This document shows, piece after piece, positions 41,001 to 46,851 of a DNA stretch of 64,000 nucleotides. The stretch covers positions 6,200,001 through 6,264,000 of the forward strand of contig JAMKCF010000009.1 of the NCBI GenBank assembly GCA_023634235.1. Direction: 5' to 3'. Both the position numbers and the translations under genes were made by a program. How positions within the stretch are numbered: the first letter of the stretch is position 1; every line of letters begins with the position of its first letter. The DNA is from Pisaster brevispinus. Its lineage: Eukaryota > Echinodermata > Asteroidea > Forcipulatida > Asteriidae. A model generated the notes under the pieces. That model was not told the DNA's origin, did no database searches, and saw nothing but the letters and a program-made list of their open reading frames with translations.

Positions 41001-44000
41001 ATAATCAGGAATTTTCACATTCGTCAAATCTGTTGTTGTCTTTTTGTAGTTGCCTGAATCCACTGGACCATGTCGTTGTCTGTGTGTGGGAAAGGACAAG
41101 GACCTGTACGTGGGGACCACTCGTAATGCCATCCTTCATGGGGAGATCGGTAGTGATAGTTTCACGGCCGATGTAGTGGTAAGTCCTACCAGTGTTTTTA
41201 TTTAACCCATCACAAATTTGCAATAAACAGTTCGCTCAAGTTGAATTGTGCTCAACTGTTGCGAACAACCGCCGGGAATATAGAGTTGTGACGTCAAATT
41301 CAGTCTGCATTTGCATTGGCTTTACACTATTGTCTTGTTTACAGGCCCATACCGATGAGCTATGGGGTCTAGCTAGTCACCCTCATCAGGGTTTGTTCTT
41401 GACATGCGCCTACGACAAGCACGTCATCCTGTGGGACGCTGAGCAGCATCGCCCTGTATGGATGAAGACCATTGATGAGGTGAGGAAACAATGTTAAAGA
41501 GGATGATTAGTTTTAAATTGGAATTTGTTTTAACTAAAGGTTGTCAAAGTGAACTGAACACGTCTTGATACTCTTGTCTTGTGTCGATGGCGTATAGGAT
41601 CCGTGCCAGTCTGCTTGCTTCCATCCTAATGGTGCAGTAGTAGCCCTGGGTTTGAAGACTGGACGCTGGATGGTCCTGGATGTCCAGAGCCAGGACCTAG
41701 TCACCGTCCACACTGACGGTAACGAGCAACATGACATCGTCAGATATTCTCCAGGTGAGGATCAGCAACCAGGCATTTTGTAAACACAACTCGGTGGTAG
41801 ACCAACCCGCCACAGCAACTGTATATCAAATGTAGTCATGCCCATCCATGAATTAGCACACTGCACCACACTGCACACTGCAGCTATCCTGATGGCTCGT
41901 CAGTGGCTTTTGTACTTGGGTGTAACCAGATTTCAAAGCATCAGGCTGGTGGGCTTGCAGTCACGGTGGTGATTGGTCATAGGGAGGAGTTTAATAATCA
42001 GTGTATGGACCCCTTGCATATGACTTCACAAGACCCAAATAGCGCCCTCACTGAGGTCAATGAAGACCTATCATTGGCTGAGAGTTGTGCGCGGCGCATA
42101 CACGCATGCACGTTTCCATTGGTTGACCTCAGCGATGACTGCCAGTGCAAGGGGGTCTACTAAACAATACAAAAAAATTCATAAAATTGGGTGGGTCTAT
42201 CATTATGGTATGCTCCCTGAGAGATTGGTTAATAATTCAGTTTGTCATGGACACCTTTGCGTTTGTTGTTTTCCTGTCAAAAGTACCACATGATATTTCA
42301 TTGTAAACTTAAATTGGGTTGTTAGTGTGATGTAAATATGACCATTTGTAATATAAAGATGATTATTTGTGATGTAAATATGATTATTTGTGATGTGAAT
42401 ATGATTATTTGTAATGTAAATATGATTATTTGTGATGTGAATATGATTATTTGTGATGTGAATATGATTAACGACTTCACTTTCAGAAAGATGTTTTGTG
42501 CATTCCTTTTACTTCATGTCATTCATATTTATTTGCATTTCACGGTTCTGAAATCCTAGTTTAGAAATAATGTTTTGGTTTTCTTGTTAGGGTTGCACCA
42601 TATAGACATATGCAAGTCCTAATGAATCTGAAATAAAGTTACAGTCCCTAGTTTTAGTTAGCGGTCTGTTTTGTCTGTCCATCAGGCATCTCAACACTAG
42701 CTGCGGCTTCTAGAAGATGCCTCCAGACATATTTTAAAAATAATAACAACAACTGACATTTATATTATGCTATACGTAAATGAATATACTACATTGTGCA
42801 TTACATTTAATACACAAAATGTAGAGAAAAAAAATACAAAGAACACTAACAGTACTAAAAGGAATTAATCGCAAACAAATGGGTTTTTACTTGGATTTAA
42901 AGCCTGATTTTTATTTTGCTGTCTGTCTTGTAAATAAATCTTTTCATGATTACTCTTAAGTCTATCATTTTGCCTATGTATTGTCTAGAAATTTGTAAAA
43001 AATAAGTGTGAGTTTGAACTACCTTTCGTGAGGTTTCACATCTTGTTTTTTTATTTGTATCCAATGTTAGATGGGAATTATTTAGCAGTGGCATCCCATG
43101 ATAACTACATCTATATTTATAATGTGACGGAGGATGGACGGAAATACAGCAAAGCTGGCAGATGCTCAGTAAGTTAAGCAATGGATGTTTGTCTTGTCAT
43201 GTACCACTTGCTGTTCATTTGTTACTTCATTTTGTTGCTTCGTTTCAACTCATTTGAGCAAACCATCAAAGTTTCCTCTCTGTTTTTCCTTCTTCCTTTC
43301 TTAAAATGTTTTATTTGATAAGATTTTGTACACATAAAGCATGATGCTTTTGTGTTCTTACAGGCCTAGATTTACATAGATGCCACTGAGGCTATGCAGG
43401 CCGGAGACCATGGCCTCTGTTGCCCTTGTCCTGCCCTTGGTGCCCCTTCAAAAGTTTCCCATAGACTTTAAGATTTTCTAATGGAAGTGCCCTTTTCAAA
43501 ATGAAAATGACCTTGCCCCCTCCAAGACGAAACTCTAGGTCTGTTAACTTGACCATCTGTGTAGTTATACATGACCATATTGTAAGGCTGCAAAACCATC
43601 TTATGTTGAATTGGGTCAGTAAAATTGCAGAGTGTTTGTTCCATGGTATGGGATTGGCACCCAGACTTGAGTTCATTTATAAAGCAGTGTTGTTGTATCT
43701 GGGGCTGTTTCTTTTGCACGGTGCATTACACAGTCAAGGATTCTTTACAGTTGTGATAAAAACATTTTAAAATACATTAACCTAAAAAAAAAGAATTATA
43801 AACAGACAAAAACACTGACAAACTTGTGAAGGTGCCAGCATATTTGTATTGTGTTGTTGCAAGAAAAGAGCCAAATGTGAGTTTGTTCTCTTTTTGTTGC
43901 ATCAAATGGGAATGTAGGCCGAAAATTTAATGATTGATTGCAAAAAACCAGTGATGTCATTCGAACCGGAAGTAACTGTGCCCGGTAGTGTATCACTAGT

Positions 44001-46784
44001 TTCAATTCATAAACTTGAGTGTTTTTTTGTTCTCTATTCCACCCAATCAGGGCCATTCTAGCTTTGTGACTCACATTGATTGGTCGGCAGACTCAACCCA
44101 CCTGGTGTCCAACTCCGGCGATTATGAGATCCTGTACTGGAAGGCTGAAAACTGTCGCCAAGTTGCATCTGCCACTAGCATGCGTGACAAAGAGTGGGCT
44201 ACCTTCACGTGTGTACTTGGTTTCCCTGTCTGTGGTAAGAACGTTTGGAATTTAGTGTCTCTTTAAGCAGCAATTTGAACCCAAACCACCTCAAACTCTC
44301 TCCAATTCACCCCCTGGGATTTTATGGGTTCAGTGATGTGTACAGCTAAGCCCTTTCATCGCATTTCATTATAATTTAACAGGTAAAAACATCACAATTA
44401 TATTACCAAAAAATACTTAAAATACAAAAGGCAAGAGATATAAAAAAAAATGCACAGCTGAATACACAATACATTCCATAGGCAGGACAATGCCACACCT
44501 GACTGAAGGATTACAAAATAAGTAAACTACAAAATAAGTAAATTACTGTCAAGTTTTGTTTTCAAATGCCATTAGACAAAAAACAGTCCCAAAGCCACAA
44601 CACAACAAGAAAAGAAATATTTAAAAAACTGGTTGTGTATAAACAGTTCCTATCTGGGCCCAATTTCATAGAGCTGCTTAATGGCCAAAGGCATGCTTAG
44701 CTTCTGGCGCGTACTGTAAGGAAGTAACCGACAGAACAATGCAAATTCAAGAACGTGCAACCTAGCCGCCTCGTTTTCTTGCTAACCAGTGAAACTTACT
44801 TGCACTTGAGCTATTTTTCATTACCATTCATTACCATTACTTTGTTATTTATGCAGCTTTATGAAATTTGTCCTGTCTCAATTTCATCACAAAGTTGTGA
44901 AGCACAAAATACTGCAGAGAAAATTTCTCTGCCAAACAAAAAGAAGCAGGACACCAGTCACAATAACCTGTCGTAAACTATACTAGTTTGCCTGGTAACC
45001 ATATTCTGCTAAGCCAAACAATTTTTGGTCCTTATCAGATTTATGAAATCTGGCCTGATCTACCTGTAGGTTTATAGTTTAAAACACAAAAGCTCTAGTA
45101 TTTGTGATATTGTTTGGCCGTTTCTGTTTTGCACTCATTTTTTGCACTTTTTTTGACAAGTAGTTGTTGAAATGTTGTTTATGTTGGTTGTGTCAAGCAC
45201 ACTATTATCATTGTGTGCATTTGCAGGTATATTCCACTGGTGTCAAACTTCATGTGTTATTTTGCAAAAATTGATATTGTGTGGAATCTTGTAAATTTGA
45301 TGCTAAGTTTCAGGGACTATAATTTTATCAAATATTATTTGTTTCTGTTTTATTTAACTATAGCGTCACCATCTTTTTTAATCGTAGGTTTTATGGTATC
45401 GAAGTGAATTTACATGTAGAATTTGACCTTCCGTCACTTACAGAGGGTTTTGTTAAATGGATCATTTGTAGTAGTGTACACAGAATTGACCTTACCCTCA
45501 CTGTATGCAGGGAGGGTTGTATGAGGTCGTTTGAATAAATAACCAATTGAACTGTTTTGACCATCAGGGATCTGGCAGGAGGGCAGTGATGGTACGGACA
45601 TCAACAGTGCCTGCCGCTCTCACACTGGTGCAATCCTAGCTACGGGTGATGACTTTGGCAAGATCAACCTCTTCAATTACCCAGTCATTCAGCCCAAGGT
45701 ATGACACCAGGGGGGAAACTCCTACAATCAAATGCATGAGGGCTTATTTTTTTGGGATATCCTCTGTAGAATTTGGCAATGTGGGTTTTTTCCACCTTTC
45801 TATTCTTAAAAAATCAACTTTGATTTGTTGTATTCATTTGGTTTTACTATAGACCGATGTATGATAAGCACTGTGTACTCAGTGCTTTCCCGAGAACTGC
45901 ACAACAAAAAGCCACAGGCTTACCACTCTGGTGGGATTCGAACCCACAACCCTGACATTGTAGAGCAGATGTCTTAAATATTAGACCACTAGAATGCAGG
46001 GGGTCATGGGTTCAAATCCCTCCTGAGTAGAATGCCTGTGGTTTTTTCCCCTTGCAGGTCTCGGGGAAAGCTCAGTGTAGAATATAACCTAATTGTTTGT
46101 CTTTTTCCCGGATGCTGTTCTTACATCTATCAAGCTCATTTTATTCTTGTTATTGTATGTGCTGTATCTGTAGTACTCATCTCCTGGGAAAATAATTGCA
46201 CCAATTGATCAAAGTGACTCTTTTGCTGTATAACAGTGATTTTGTTTTTATTATTTTATTGTTTAGCAGCTCGTAAATGGGTTATTTCATTTGATAATTT
46301 TACAATTTCTATTAATCTGAATTGCTCAGTTAAAATATTGTGAAGCACCTTGAGTGTCTTTCTAAACCAACTTTTCGGATGACTCTTTTCTTGTAAAACA
46401 GTGATTTCATTTTCATTTTTTGTTGTTTAGCAGCTCATAAATTAGTTTTTACAATTTCCATTAGCCTCAAGTGTTAATTTTCAATACTTTTAAGCATTTG
46501 GGTGTCGTTTTAAATGGATTTGGCGCTACATTAATTTATATTTATCTCTGTTTATCTCTGTTATCTCTTTATCATCTTGAAAGTTTCATATCCATTTAGT
46601 TCATTTAAACACTGCACAAATTGTTGAAGTTTGCCTTGTCTTTTCTTTCTCCTTTCAGGCTAATCACAATTCCTTCGGTGGCCACAGCAGTCACGTTACT
46701 GCAGTAGAATTCAACAGTGACGACACCCGCTTATTCTCCACAGGCGGCCGTGACATGTCCTGCATGCAATGGAAGGTGGTTTAG
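10989..46784 (+). CDS. EMAP: Echinoderm microtubule-associated protein (EMAP / EML1-4 type), short isoform, 18 coding exons, complete
   Basis: Joined exons: 10989-11089, 12929-12997, 17158-17186, 29378-29504, 30632-30781, 31841-31913, 34955-35056, 35882-35977, 36885-37019, 38862-38961, 39550-39698, 41050-41178, 41345-41479, 41598-41754, 43071-43168, 44051-44234, 45568-45698, 46659-46784. They total 2091 nt (696 aa plus TAG), every junction is GT-AG and the frame never breaks. Residues 1-66 are a basic Ser/Pro/Arg-rich head. The HELP motif (GRPITLFMP, then KLEWVYGYRGKDCRNN) lies near 75-125. WD40-type blades follow to the C-terminus, with signatures such as HVRIWDS, VLSVWNW, DELWGLASHP, VTVHTDGNEQ and SNSGDYEILYW. 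Known family: EMAPs bind microtubules and tubulin through the tandem beta-propeller and affect spindle and cytoskeletal dynamics. The length matches the classic ~77 kDa sea urchin EMAP. This isoform lacks the N-terminal coiled coil of EML1-4. A single HELP-WD module excludes the three-module EML5/6 type. Confidence 0.93.
11090..12928. other. EMAP intron
   Basis: Ordinary AT-rich intron with several copies of the palindromic octamer TACATGTA. No coding exon or named repeat was recognised. Confidence 0.6.
12929..12997 (+). CDS. EMAP: EMAP exon, shared N-terminal linker (69 nt)
   Basis: The acceptor follows a long T-tract (tttttttttacag) and the donor is gtaagt. One leading base completes the split codon from either alternative 5' exon. 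It encodes SPRKSSSMTNIHNSGELNGARI plus two bases of an Arg codon. The peptide is a basic, serine-rich linker continuing the head of the protein. Confidence 0.85.
13335..13530 (-). repeat. tRNA-derived SINE remnant, second family, copy 1
   Basis: On the minus strand it carries a B-box-like GGTTCAAATCTTACC and the flank CACCGAGTAAACAGTGCTTAT, both shared with copies at 40058 and 45856. The far end repeats CAGTGCTTTGGATAGCACTGAGTA. The A-box side is eroded. Confidence 0.55.
15231..15302 (-). repeat. tRNA-like remnant
   Basis: The minus strand reads GGTCACCAAGGTAAAGTGG, TTAGACTGCAGG, then GGGTTCGAATCCAGCC: A-box-like and perfect B-box elements at tRNA spacing. The acceptor stem does not close, so it is read as a decayed SINE head rather than a tRNA gene. 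Confidence 0.55.
17158..17186 (+). CDS. EMAP: EMAP 29-nt micro-exon
   Basis: It is flanked by ttcatgttcacag and gtaaga. One base completes Arg, then PSKDAQYNA, then one G that joins AT of the HELP exon as Asp. Its length is not a multiple of three, and direct joining of 12997 to 29378 would shift the frame. It is therefore needed for the shared reading frame. It sits between introns of 4.2 and 12.2 kb. Confidence 0.82.
17309..17505. mobile_element. Fold-back element, CATAGAGCTGCTTA family, divergent copy
   Basis: It starts GGGCCCAAACCCATAGAGCTG and includes GCAGGAAACCAGTCACTC, TTTTGGCTGGTAACCTTA and TTATTTTGTGCTTAGCTC, blocks shared with copies at 20974-21128 and 44657-45056. Confidence 0.55.
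20974..21128. mobile_element. Fold-back element, CATAGAGCTGCTTA family
   Basis: The left TTAATTTCATAGAGCTGCT and right AGCAGCTCTAAGAAATTGGG are inverted copies. The inside has TTTTGGCTGGTAACCTTATT and TTATTTTGTGCTGAGCTAC as in the 17309 copy. Confidence 0.7.
21290..21475 (+). repeat. Dispersed repeat sharing CCCAA(A/G)CTGTTG block, copy 1
   Basis: Blocks AACTCAACACCCAAGCTGTTG, then CCCATGCAAAGCAT and CAGTCCAACAGAATCA recur in the same order at 30845-31020. No terminal repeats are evident. Confidence 0.55.
22351..22445. mobile_element. MITE, CCCCTTGCAT family, copy 1
   Basis: It begins TAGAGATCCCTTGCATATGA and ends ATGCAAGGGGGTCTA, so the ends are inverted repeats bounded by TA on both sides. 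It shares internal CAGCGCCCTCACT with the 42004 copy. Confidence 0.7.
23378..23745. mobile_element. 368-bp MITE flanked by TTAA
   Basis: The ends AGGGAACGTATACCTTTGG and (reverse complement of the right end) AGGGAAGGTATACGTTTGG are inverted repeats with two mismatches. TTAA lies directly outside each end (23374-23377 and 23746-23749), the target duplication of the piggyBac superfamily. It has no coding capacity. A partial copy of its right half is at 30022-30137. Confidence 0.78.
29378..29504 (+). CDS. EMAP: EMAP exon, HELP motif start
   Basis: It encodes DEGWVRIFLKGRPITLFMP and on to KLEWV, the hydrophobic HELP motif at the entry to the first propeller. The donor is weak (GGGT|gtatcc). It was chosen because only the break after 29504 joined to 30632 restores the conserved WVYGYRG reading. 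The other GT at 29503 gives the wrong frame. Confidence 0.9.
30022..30137 (+). repeat. Partial copy of the TTAA-flanked MITE (right half)
   Basis: The order TTACTTCAAAG, CCAAGTAAATTTTT, GTAATTACCAAAAGTACACC and TGCCTTTGA follows the right part of 23378-23745. The left half is missing and the sequence has diverged. Confidence 0.55.
30394..30528. mobile_element. MITE-like fold-back, GGGAGACTTT family, copy 2
   Basis: The arms are long: the left has GCTAGGTGGCAGCCGACTTA and CCAGGTAAAT; the right has ATTTACTTGGTAAGTCTGCT and GCCACCTAGC, ending GTCTCCC. A near-complete hairpin of about 50-base arms can form. The centre contains ATGTGCGCATG, also present in copy 1. Confidence 0.78.
30632..30781 (+). 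CDS. EMAP: EMAP exon, rest of HELP and first propeller entry
   Basis: It encodes YGYRGKDCRNNLHLLPTGEL, then VYFMAAVVVLHNLEENTQRHY and GHNDDVK. This is among the most conserved stretches of the EML family. The true acceptor is the second of two AGs (ctgcag-aacag|G); the first would insert five bases and break the frame. The donor is gtaagt. Confidence 0.92.
30782..31840. other. EMAP intron
   Basis: The first 240 bases contain a dispersed repeat (30845-31020) related to 21290-21475. The rest shows nothing I can name. Confidence 0.55.
31841..31913 (+). CDS. EMAP: EMAP exon, WD blade
   Basis: One base completes Ser, then IAIHPNKWIIASGQVAGHDK and EEGK follow. The motif (V)xSIAIHP...ATGQVAG is typical of the first WD blade of EMLs. 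The loop before HVRIWDS is about two residues shorter than in the vertebrate EML1 I know. The acceptor is tctccctag and the donor gtaacc. Confidence 0.92.
33410..33646. mobile_element. Fold-back element with TGCGGTGACA ends enclosing a minisatellite
   Basis: The left end (GTGAGGTTTGCGGTGACA) and right end (TGTCACCGCACTCAC) are inverted repeats. An end of the same type is found at 58653-58690 (gagatttatgcacatggtg, then TCACCGCAAAC). Confidence 0.6.
33476..33601. repeat. 18-bp minisatellite of perfect hairpin units
   Basis: Seven units start at 33476, 33494, 33512, 33530, 33548, 33566 and 33584. The central consensus is GGTTCTTTCAGAACCACC, in which GGTTCT and AGAACC pair around TTC. The period is a multiple of three, so both strands show false repeat peptides. 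Confidence 0.92.
33667..33800 (+). repeat. 5'-truncated copy of the tRNA-like SINE
   Basis: It begins in the anticodon arm (taatctggaggttgtaggtt) and follows with the same tail (tttgtcagtttcccttgttg, then tttattacttac) as the copies at 5887 and 54958. The 5' half of the head is missing. Confidence 0.65.
34271..34438 (+). mobile_element. Dispersed fold-back repeat, GGCCTGGAATT family, copy 2
   Basis: AGGCCTGACATTTCATATTTG at the left and AATTCCAGGCCTG at the right. The inside has GAGAGGGCAAAGCCATTTT, TTTGCAAAGGGCACTTCCAT and GGCCAAGACCAGGGCAACAG. Confidence 0.72.
34447..34550. mobile_element. MITE, CCCCTTGCAT family, copy 2
   Basis: It begins TAGAACCCCTTGCATAGG and ends GACGTCATATGCAAGGGGTC-TA, with inverted ends and a flanking TA on each side. 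Confidence 0.7.
34955..35056 (+). CDS. EMAP: EMAP exon, WD blade
   Basis: It encodes PHVRIWDSVNLTTLHVIGLG, then HFDRAVCCVGFSKC. The phase is 0 at both ends, with acceptor tcattacag and donor gtaagt. HVRIWDS is the WD-dipeptide end of a blade. Confidence 0.93.
35057..35881. other. EMAP intron
   Basis: Ordinary AT-rich intron; nothing further recognised. Confidence 0.6.
35882..35977 (+). CDS. EMAP: EMAP exon, WD blade
   Basis: It encodes DGGDQLLAIDDSNDHVLSVW, then NWAKEKKLAESK. The IDDSNDHVLSVW segment is highly conserved in EML proteins. The phase is 0 at both ends, with acceptor gtccattag and donor gtaagg. Confidence 0.93.
35978..36884. other. EMAP intron
   Basis: Contains a C9-rich tract near 36100 and a fold-back element at about 36243-36424 (GGGGCCAAATTACATAAATT ... 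GAAATTGGACCC), related to the CATAGAGCTGCTTA family only by its outer ends. Confidence 0.55.
36885..37019 (+). CDS. EMAP: EMAP exon, WD blade
   Basis: It encodes SIGDPVVAAEFHPLVDNHMV, then SCGKGHILFWTLENNKLTKK and AGIFE. The CGKxHIxFWT signature is typical of EMLs. The phase is 0 at both ends; the acceptor is atttgcgcag and the donor gtaaca. Confidence 0.93.
37020..38861. other. EMAP intron
   Basis: Contains a 17-base G run at 37515-37531 and a fold-back element at 38383-38522. No coding exon recognised. Confidence 0.55.
38383..38522. mobile_element. Fold-back element rich in GGCTCCA
   Basis: The left CTTTTCCAAATTTCGGCTTA-GGCTCC and right GGAGCC-TAAGCTGAGGCTTGGGAAAA are inverted copies. CTCCA units recur inside both arms. 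Confidence 0.6.
38862..38961 (+). CDS. EMAP: EMAP exon, WD blade
   Basis: It encodes KHEKPKFVLCLTFAGNGDLL, then TGDSNGNIFIWAK plus one base. The EKPKFV...TGDSxGNI segment is conserved in the family. The acceptor is ctcttaacag and the donor gtaaga. Confidence 0.93.
38962..39549. other. EMAP intron
   Basis: Contains a reverse copy of the GGCCTGGAATT-family repeat at 39355-39478. Nothing else recognised. Confidence 0.6.
39355..39478 (-). mobile_element. Dispersed fold-back repeat, GGCCTGGAATT family, copy 3 (reverse)
   Basis: It reads GCCATGGCCTCTTTTGCC, TTGGTGCCCCTTCAAATG, CATAGACTTTAAGATTTTCC and ends GAAATTCCAGACCTG, the reverse of copies 1, 2 and 5. Confidence 0.65.
39550..39698 (+). CDS. 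EMAP: EMAP exon, WD blade
   Basis: It encodes GSNRISQAIKAHEGQIFSLF, then MLKDKLISGGGRDRKVYVYD and ESYEVKISLE. The SGGGRDRK element marks the junction between the two propellers in EMLs. The acceptor is tccttgcag and the donor gtatga. Confidence 0.92.
39699..41049. other. EMAP intron
   Basis: Contains a tRNA-like SINE copy at about 40058-40215. Nothing else recognised. Confidence 0.6.
40058..40215 (-). repeat. tRNA-derived SINE, second family, copy 2
   Basis: The tRNA-like part is the complement of about 40122-40190: TTTGTGGTCTAGTGGTAAAG (A-box), an anticodon-like stem-loop, then GGTGGGTTCGAATCCCACC (perfect B-box). The downstream flank shares ACTCGGTAC-type sequence with copies at 13335 and 45856. 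No closed acceptor stem is visible, so it is not called a tRNA gene. Confidence 0.68.
41050..41178 (+). CDS. EMAP: EMAP exon, WD blade
   Basis: It encodes LPESTGPCRCLCVGKDKDLY, then VGTTRNAILHGEIGSDSFTA and DVV. The VGTTRNxIL motif is an EML hallmark. The phase is 0 at both ends; the donor is gtaagt. Confidence 0.93.
41345..41479 (+). CDS. EMAP: EMAP exon, WD blade
   Basis: It encodes AHTDELWGLASHPHQGLFLT, then CAYDKHVILWDAEQHRPVWM and KTIDE. The HTDELWGLA motif and the ILWD blade end are diagnostic. The phase is 0 at both ends, with acceptor tgtttacag and donor gtgagg. Confidence 0.94.
41598..41754 (+). CDS. EMAP: EMAP exon, WD blade
   Basis: It encodes DPCQSACFHPNGAVVALGLK, then TGRWMVLDVQSQDLVTVHTD and GNEQHDIVRYSP plus one base. 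The TGRWxVLD and VTVHTDGNEQ motifs are family signatures. Here NEQ is followed by HDI where the vertebrate proteins have LSV. The donor is gtgagg. Confidence 0.94.
42004..42159. mobile_element. MITE, CCCCTTGCAT family, copy 3
   Basis: It begins TATGGACCCCTTGCATATGA and ends AGTGCAAGGGGGTCTA. The inverted ends match copies 1 and 2, and internal AATAGCGCCCTCACTGAGG and CTATCATTGGCTGAGA match copy 1. It is longer than the other two. Confidence 0.72.
42326..42470. repeat. 21-bp minisatellite
   Basis: Nearly seven units of about TATGATTATTTGTGATGTGAA in direct order, with a few single-base differences. The multiple-of-three period creates a false repeat peptide. Confidence 0.95.
43071..43168 (+). 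CDS. EMAP: EMAP exon, WD blade
   Basis: It encodes DGNYLAVASHDNYIYIYNVT, then EDGRKYSKAGRCS. The ASHDNYIYIY...GRKYS segment is strongly conserved. The acceptor is ccaatgttag and the donor gtaagt. Confidence 0.94.
43169..44050. other. EMAP intron
   Basis: Contains a reverse copy of the GGCCTGGAATT-family repeat at 43361-43543. Nothing else recognised. Confidence 0.6.
43361..43543 (-). mobile_element. Dispersed fold-back repeat, GGCCTGGAATT family, copy 4 (reverse)
   Basis: CAGGCCTAGATTT at one end, then ATGGCCTCTGTTGCCCTTG, TTGGTGCCCCTTCAAAAGTT, CCCATAGACTTTAAGATTTT and AAGTGCCCTTTTCAAAATG. It ends AACTCTAGGTCTG. Confidence 0.7.
44051..44234 (+). CDS. EMAP: EMAP exon, WD blades
   Basis: It encodes GHSSFVTHIDWSADSTHLVS, then NSGDYEILYWKAENCRQVAS and ATSMRDKEWATFTCVLGFPV plus C and one base. 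GHSSFVTHIDWS and NSGDYEILYW are EML signatures. The acceptor is cccaatcag and the donor gtaaga. Confidence 0.95.
44235..45567. other. EMAP intron
   Basis: Contains a fold-back repeat at about 44657-45056. Nothing else recognised. Confidence 0.6.
44657..45056. mobile_element. Fold-back element, CATAGAGCTGCTTA family, long copy
   Basis: It starts GGGCCCAATTTCATAGAGCT and contains GCAGGACACCAGTCACAAT, TTTGCCTGGTAACCATATTC and TGCTAAGCCAAACAATTTTT. It ends AGATTTATGAAATCTGGCC. The right boundary is approximate. Confidence 0.55.
45568..45698 (+). CDS. EMAP: EMAP exon, WD blade
   Basis: It encodes GIWQEGSDGTDINSACRSHT, then GAILATGDDFGKINLFNYPV and IQPK. The EGSDGTDIN and DDFGK motifs are invariant in EMLs. 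The acceptor is gaccatcag and the donor gtatga. Confidence 0.95.
45699..46658. other. Last EMAP intron
   Basis: Holds a head-to-head pair of tRNA-like sequences at 45856-46080 and, further on, a possible SINE tail ending near 46540 (tttggcgctacattaattta). Confidence 0.6.
45856..46080. repeat. Fold-back pair of tRNA-like SINE ends, second family, copy 3
   Basis: The left arm (minus orientation) has ACTCAGTGCTTTCCCGAGAA, GCCACAGGC and GGTGGGATTCGAACCC. The right arm (plus) has GGGTTCAAATCCCTCC, GCCTGTGG and CTCGGGGAAAGCTCAGTGTA. The two are inverted copies around a centre of about 60 bases, and both keep a B-box. Confidence 0.65.
46659..46784 (+). CDS. EMAP: EMAP terminal coding exon with stop
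   Basis: It encodes ANHNSFGGHSSHVTAVEFNS, then DDTRLFSTGGRDMSCMQWKV and V, then TAG at 46782-46784. The closing GGHSSHVT...STGGxDxSxMQW is the usual C-terminal blade of EMLs, so the protein ends where the family ends. The acceptor is ctcctttcag. Confidence 0.95.
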   Translation, partial: ANHNSFGGHSSHVTAVEFNSDDTRLFSTGGRDMSCMQWKVV

Positions 46785-46845
46785 ACACGCAAGCATTCAG
46801 TGAAGCTCCACATTTCAGTATCGTCAGTTTTTCGGTATTAGACAA

Positions 46846-46851
46846 AATAAA
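46846..46851 (+). terminator. Candidate proximal polyadenylation signal of EMAP
   Basis: A canonical AATAAA lies 61 bases after the EMAP stop codon. A T-rich stretch with TGT elements follows within 50 bases. Confidence 0.45.

Larger units (their letters stand above)
41755..43070. other. EMAP intron
   Basis: Contains a MITE at 42004-42159 and a 21-bp minisatellite at 42326-42470. Nothing else recognised. Confidence 0.6.
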
